64,000 nucleotides of DNA from Litchfieldella anticariensis FP35 = DSM 16096. GTDB taxonomy: Bacteria; Pseudomonadota; Gammaproteobacteria; Pseudomonadales; Halomonadaceae. The DNA is taken from assembly GCF_000409775.1 (NCBI RefSeq), contig NZ_KE332377.1, positions 372,001 through 436,000 on the forward strand. Direction: 5' to 3'. This document shows, piece after piece, positions 60,835 to 64,000 of this stretch. The position numbers and the translations under genes are program-made. The stretch's first letter is position 1. Every line of letters begins with the position of its first letter. Under the pieces are notes generated by a model. It was not told where the DNA came from. It saw nothing but the letters and a program-made list of their open reading frames with translations, and searched no databases.

Positions 60835-60904
60835 AAGGAAGAGGAAGAAAGAAGAAAGATAAAAAGAAAGAAGATGAAAGAAAGAGGATGGGAGAAAGAG
60901 CGCC
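60835..60904 (+). repeat. Purine-only tract after wzc
   Basis: A stretch of about 65 bases of A and G with very few T/C, built from AAGAAG/GAAAGAAG motifs, begins within a few bases of the wzc stop. It resembles in style the GAAGAAGGAAG blocks in the spacers at 5052-5183 and 6012-6115. It is low complexity and could slip or form an unusual structure. Confidence 0.6.
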
Positions 60905-61082
60905 TGGATCGGTGCTTTTCTCTTCCAGCCCAGGTCTAGACGCCCTAGAGCGTCAAAGAGTCGGGTTGGTTTGGCACGCCTGCCGAAAGCATATCTTCGA
61001 CTGTGACAAGACGGTGAGACATCCTTGGTTGCTTTCACCTGTTTTCATCAATTCACGAACCTCACCAACCTATAGGCCCCCA

Positions 61083-62846
61083 ATGGACTGGGATGCTTAC
61101 TTCTCCATAACCGTCGTAGCGGCGGTACTCGCTGGTCTGGTGCTGACACGCATTGCACCGGACGTGGTGTTGATGGCGGCGTTGACCGCCTTGGTCATCG
61201 CTGGTGTATTGACGCCGGGGGAAGCCCTGCAAGGCTTCTCCAATCCTGGGGTGATGACCATTGCCACCCTCTATGTGGTCGCTGCCGGTCTCAAGGAGAC
61301 GGGTGCAGTGCAGTGGATCGCTCACCGCTTGCTTGGGCAGCCACGTAGTCTCAAGCGAGCCCAGTTGCGAATGCTGCTGCCGACAGGTGGCCTCAGTGCT
61401 TTCATGAACAATACCACCGTGGTGGCAATGTTCATCCCCGCTGTTCAGGAGTGGGCCAACCGGCTCAGACTCCCTCCCTCCAAGTTACTGCTTCCCTTGA
61501 GTTATGCCGCCATTCTGGGTGGCACCTGTACCTTGATCGGCACCAGTACCAATTTGGTGGTCGATGGTTTGCTGCAAAGCCAGATGGATATTGCCCTGGG
61601 CATGTTCGAATTGGCCTGGGTGGGTGTGCCGCTGCTGTTCGTGGGTGGTGCTTTCCTGTGGCTGTTCGCCGATCGTCTGCTACCCAACCGCGATAGCGTG
61701 ATCGAGCAGTTCGACCAGGCACGTGAATATTGTGTCGAGGTGTTGGTCGAGTCCGGAGGGCCATTGGTGGGCAAGACGATCCAGGAAGCTGGGCTTCGTC
61801 ACCTGCGCCACGGCTATCTGGCTGAGATCCAGCGTGGTGAGCGATTATTGACCGTGGTGGCGCCGGAAACCGAGTTGCAGGCTCGCGATATCCTGGTATT
61901 CATCGGGGCGCCGGAATGTGCTCGCGAGTTGCGTAGGATCCATGGCCTGAAACCGGCCAATGGCGATGTACATAAGCTGGATATTGCACATCATCGCCGC
62001 TGTTTGGTGGAAGCCGTAATAGGGCCTGACTTCGCGGGGCTGGGGCAGAGTATCCGTGAGTCGCGTTTTCGTTCGCGTTTTCAGGCAGTGATCTTATCGA
62101 TTTCCCGTGAGGGGCGGCGTCTGCCGGGCAAGGTCGGTGATATCAAGCTGCGCGTAGGCGATACCCTATTGTTGGAAACTGCCCAGGATTTCGTCGATCA
62201 ATATCGCTACCGCAAGGACTTCCTGTTGGTCAGTGCACTCAACGACTCCACTCCCCCTGATTACCGCAAGGCCCCCTTGGCGTTGGTGATACTTGGCGCC
62301 ATGGTGTCGCTAAGTGCTTTTGGTGTGTTGAGCATCCTCAAAGCAGCGTTTCTGGCTGCTGGCGTGATGCTGGTTACTCGCAGTATCACGGCCAGTAAGG
62401 CACGTCGCTATATCAACCTGCAGGTGTTGATCGTGATTGCCGCCTCCTTCGCATTAGGGGCCGCAATGACGAAGACCGGCGCCGCCCAGGCCATTGCCGG
62501 CTTGCTGGTGGGAGGCGTCGCCTCTCCCTGGGTGGCGCTGGCGTTGGTCTATGCCTTGACGGTGCTATTTACCGAACTCATCACCAACAACGCGGCGGCA
62601 GTATTGATGTTTCCCGTTGCCACGGCGGTGGCGGATCAACTCGGAGTCAATGCGATACCGTTTGCCATCGCGATCATGATGGCGGCTTCCGCCAGTTTCA
62701 TGACTCCCCTGGGCTACCAGACCAACCTGATGGTCTACGGTCCGGGAGGGTATCGCATGGTCGATTATTTCCGCATTGGTCTGCCGCTTAGCTTGCTGGT
62801 CGGCGGTACGGCGGTGGCATTGATTCCCATGATTTGGTCATTCTGA
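61083..62846 (+). CDS. SLC13/DASS-type permease with RCK_C domains (paralogue 2)
   Basis: 587 residues from the ATG at 61083; the frame is open for 65 more codons upstream, through low-complexity sequence, but the ATG aligns with the paralogue's start. Same domain plan as the protein at 3285-5051: GGTCTLIGTSTNLVVDGLL near 145-163, two TrkA-C modules (VEVLVESGGPLVGKTI; CLVEAVIGPDFAGLGQ), ITNNAAAVLMFP and MTPLGYQTNLMVYGPGGYR. Long stretches are identical between the two. Substrate unknown (sulfate or dicarboxylate). Here it has no sulfur genes beside it. Confidence 0.85.
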   Translation: MDWDAYFSITVVAAVLAGLVLTRIAPDVVLMAALTALVIAGVLTPGEALQGFSNPGVMTIATLYVVAAGLKETGAVQWIAHRLLGQPRSLKRAQLRMLLPTGGLSAFMNNTTVVAMFIPAVQEWANRLRLPPSKLLLPLSYAAILGGTCTLIGTSTNLVVDGLLQSQMDIALGMFELAWVGVPLLFVGGAFLWLFADRLLPNRDSVIEQFDQAREYCVEVLVESGGPLVGKTIQEAGLRHLRHGYLAEIQRGERLLTVVAPETELQARDILVFIGAPECARELRRIHGLKPANGDVHKLDIAHHRRCLVEAVIGPDFAGLGQSIRESRFRSRFQAVILSISREGRRLPGKVGDIKLRVGDTLLLETAQDFVDQYRYRKDFLLVSALNDSTPPDYRKAPLALVILGAMVSLSAFGVLSILKAAFLAAGVMLVTRSITASKARRYINLQVLIVIAASFALGAAMTKTGAAQAIAGLLVGGVASPWVALALVYALTVLFTELITNNAAAVLMFPVATAVADQLGVNAIPFAIAIMMAASASFMTPLGYQTNLMVYGPGGYRMVDYFRIGLPLSLLVGGTAVALIPMIWSF

Positions 62847-62850
62847 CGAT

Positions 62851-62866
62851 AAGGCTATGTAGCCTT
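62851..62866 (+). terminator. Short hairpin after the SLC13 gene
   Basis: AAGGCT-ATGT-AGCCTT, a perfect 6-bp inverted repeat, starts 5 bp after the permease stop and is followed by TGTGG. Weak as a terminator because of the short stem and absence of a T tract. Confidence 0.35.
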
Positions 62867-62921
62867 TGTGGCGGCCTGATGACTCAGCAGTCGTGAGCAT
62901 GGACCGTTCCTGGAGTACTTG

Positions 62922-64000
62922 ATGCAATTGGTCAAACGCCTGAAAGGCGAACTGGCAATCTCTCTGGCACGTACCTTCATCGCCCGTGGTATCGCCGCCT
63001 TGGGTGGCCTATTGCTGGCGATGATATTGGGCCGTTTATATGGCCCTGCCGGGGTGGGGGTCTTTGCACTGGCGCAGAGTCTGTATGTGGGTGCAGCAAT
63101 CCTTGCACGCTACGGCATGAATAATGCCCTGATGCGTTATGTCGGCCAGGATCATCAGTCCAAAGAGATTGTTGTTTACTTGAGATGGGCAATACGCAAG
63201 GCAGGTCTACTCAGCCTTGTGGCAGCGGCAACGATCTTCCTGTTGCGAGGCCATTTAGGGGATTGGTTCGACGCTGGGGCACTTCCTGGTGTGCTCGTTG
63301 GAATTTCTCTCGTCATTCCCGCCGTTACCCTGGCATTCGTGGTGGGTGGTTTCATGAAGGGGATTCGTAAACCCGCGACGGCTTGTTTGCTGGAGAATGG
63401 CAGTATCGCGCTGGTCGCTTGTCTCCCGGTGCTGGGGTTGAATGCCATATGGCCGACGGAGGGGGTTGCCAATGCTGGTTGGGCTTTGGCACTGGCAAGT
63501 TGGCTCGTGTTGGCCCAAGGCGCCTGGCAGGCTTGGCGTTGGCTGAAGTCGCAACAGCTTCACACAGCGGAAGTACCGGCAACGAAGCAGGAATTCTCCG
63601 CGAGCTCGCATGCATTCTTCGTATTGAGCCTGGCGCTATTGATGCAACAGGTAGTGAGCATATTGATTGCCGGTTGGTTGCTTGATAGCGCCCAGCTTGG
63701 CTTATTCAAGGCAGCCGAGCGTACGGCACTGCTGATCAACTTCATCCTGTTAGTCATCAATGCGGTGCTGCCACCACGTTTTGCCGCTCTCTATCGCCAG
63801 CGTGACATGGCAGGGCTTAGCGCGCTTGCGCGTAAAGGCGTGTTGATAGGCTTGGGCCTTGCCACTCCTATGCTACTGCTCTGTCTACTGGTTCCCCAGT
63901 GGGTATTGAGTCTCTTTGGGCCGGAGTTTACTCAGGCGGAAAATCTTTTGAGAATCATTGCATTAGCTCAATTGATCAATGTGGCGACTGGACCGGTGGG
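62922..64000 (+). CDS. Wzx/MATE-type polysaccharide flippase, 5' part
   Basis: The ATG at 62922 follows TGGAG and opens a frame that runs to the end of the window (about 359 codons, stop not reached). Translation: MQLVKRLKGELAISLARTFI, then repeated membrane segments including GLLLAMILGRLYGPAGVGVF. GGFMKGIRKPATACLLENGS, QVVSILIAGWLLDSAQLGLF and KAAERTALLINFILLVINAV follow. This is the polysaccharide_synt/RfbX-MATE layout, with about ten of the expected 12-14 segments visible. It would flip the capsule/EPS repeat unit of the wza-wzb-wzc system, and is the second flippase candidate of the window. Confidence 0.85.
   Translation, partial: MQLVKRLKGELAISLARTFIARGIAALGGLLLAMILGRLYGPAGVGVFALAQSLYVGAAILARYGMNNALMRYVGQDHQSKEIVVYLRWAIRKAGLLSLVAAATIFLLRGHLGDWFDAGALPGVLVGISLVIPAVTLAFVVGGFMKGIRKPATACLLENGSIALVACLPVLGLNAIWPTEGVANAGWALALASWLVLAQGAWQAWRWLKSQQLHTAEVPATKQEFSASSHAFFVLSLALLMQQVVSILIAGWLLDSAQLGLFKAAERTALLINFILLVINAVLPPRFAALYRQRDMAGLSALARKGVLIGLGLATPMLLLCLLVPQWVLSLFGPEFTQAENLLRIIALAQLINVATGPV

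Overview
The window reads as chromosomal DNA of a gammaproteobacterium, most likely a halophile of the Halomonadaceae (Halomonas-like). This is inferred from the mixture of TRAP transporters, a fused CysNC, a yjb/wza surface-polysaccharide locus and dense REP-type repeats; no marker gene proves the genus. Nearly all of it is a surface-glycan region with accessory elements set into it. Base composition is mosaic: most genes are moderately GC-rich, while about 9.5-11.5 kb and 18.4-24.3 kb are clearly AT-rich and look acquired.

Layout. 0-3 kb: the 3' end of a DUF2235 hydrolase gene, a Fic-domain AMPylator and a UDP-glucuronate-epimerase-like sugar epimerase. 3.3-9.5 kb: an SLC13 permease followed by sulfate activation genes (cysQ, cysD, cysNC). 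The cysD-cysNC junction is interrupted by an IVS-like element, a four-helix-bundle ORF between long imperfect inverted repeats. 10.2-25.5 kb: an O-antigen-type cluster with an acyltransferase, a complete pseudaminic acid pathway (pseB, C, F, G, H, I) interleaved with a formyltransferase and a PIG-L deacetylase, a decayed neuB/pseI remnant, then Wzy-like, Wzx-like, glycosyltransferase, PhyH dioxygenase, GT2 and WbaP-type initiating transferase genes, closed by a strong hairpin. 25.7-38.5 kb: O-antigen ligase and LPS core genes (PIG-L, several GT4, GT9, an LPS kinase, an acetyltransferase, and an unknown protein with a ParB-like C-terminal segment). 38.6-40.2 kb: REP arrays around a HigBA-like toxin-antitoxin pair. 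40.2-47.4 kb: two complete TRAP transporter operons facing a GlxA/AraC-type regulator between them. 47.6-49.9 kb: a large tandem REP/BIME array, a REP-associated tyrosine transposase (RAYT) and a second array. 49.9-51.5 kb: HipBA. 51.7-55.5 kb: yjbEFGH on the minus strand, divergent from wza-wzb-wzc (56.9-60.8 kb), which is preceded by a near-perfect JUMPStart/ops (RfaH) element. 61.1-62.8 kb: a second, close SLC13 paralogue. 62.9 kb to the end: a truncated Wzx/MATE flippase gene.

How the genes work together. The pse genes would make CMP-pseudaminic acid or an N-formyl/deacetylated variant of it. WbaP would start the lipid-linked repeat unit, the GTs extend it, Wzx flip it, Wzy polymerise it and the ligase attach it to a core built by the 27-38 kb genes. 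Wza/Wzb/Wzc with YjbEFGH would export a separate capsule or exopolysaccharide. CysQ/D/NC make and recycle PAPS, but no sulfotransferase is visible.

The most distinctive features are the RAYT inside a REP megarray with two-unit higher-order periodicity, the IVS-like element splitting the cys operon, the neuB-family fossil, the ops element before wza, and the modified pseudaminic acid pathway.
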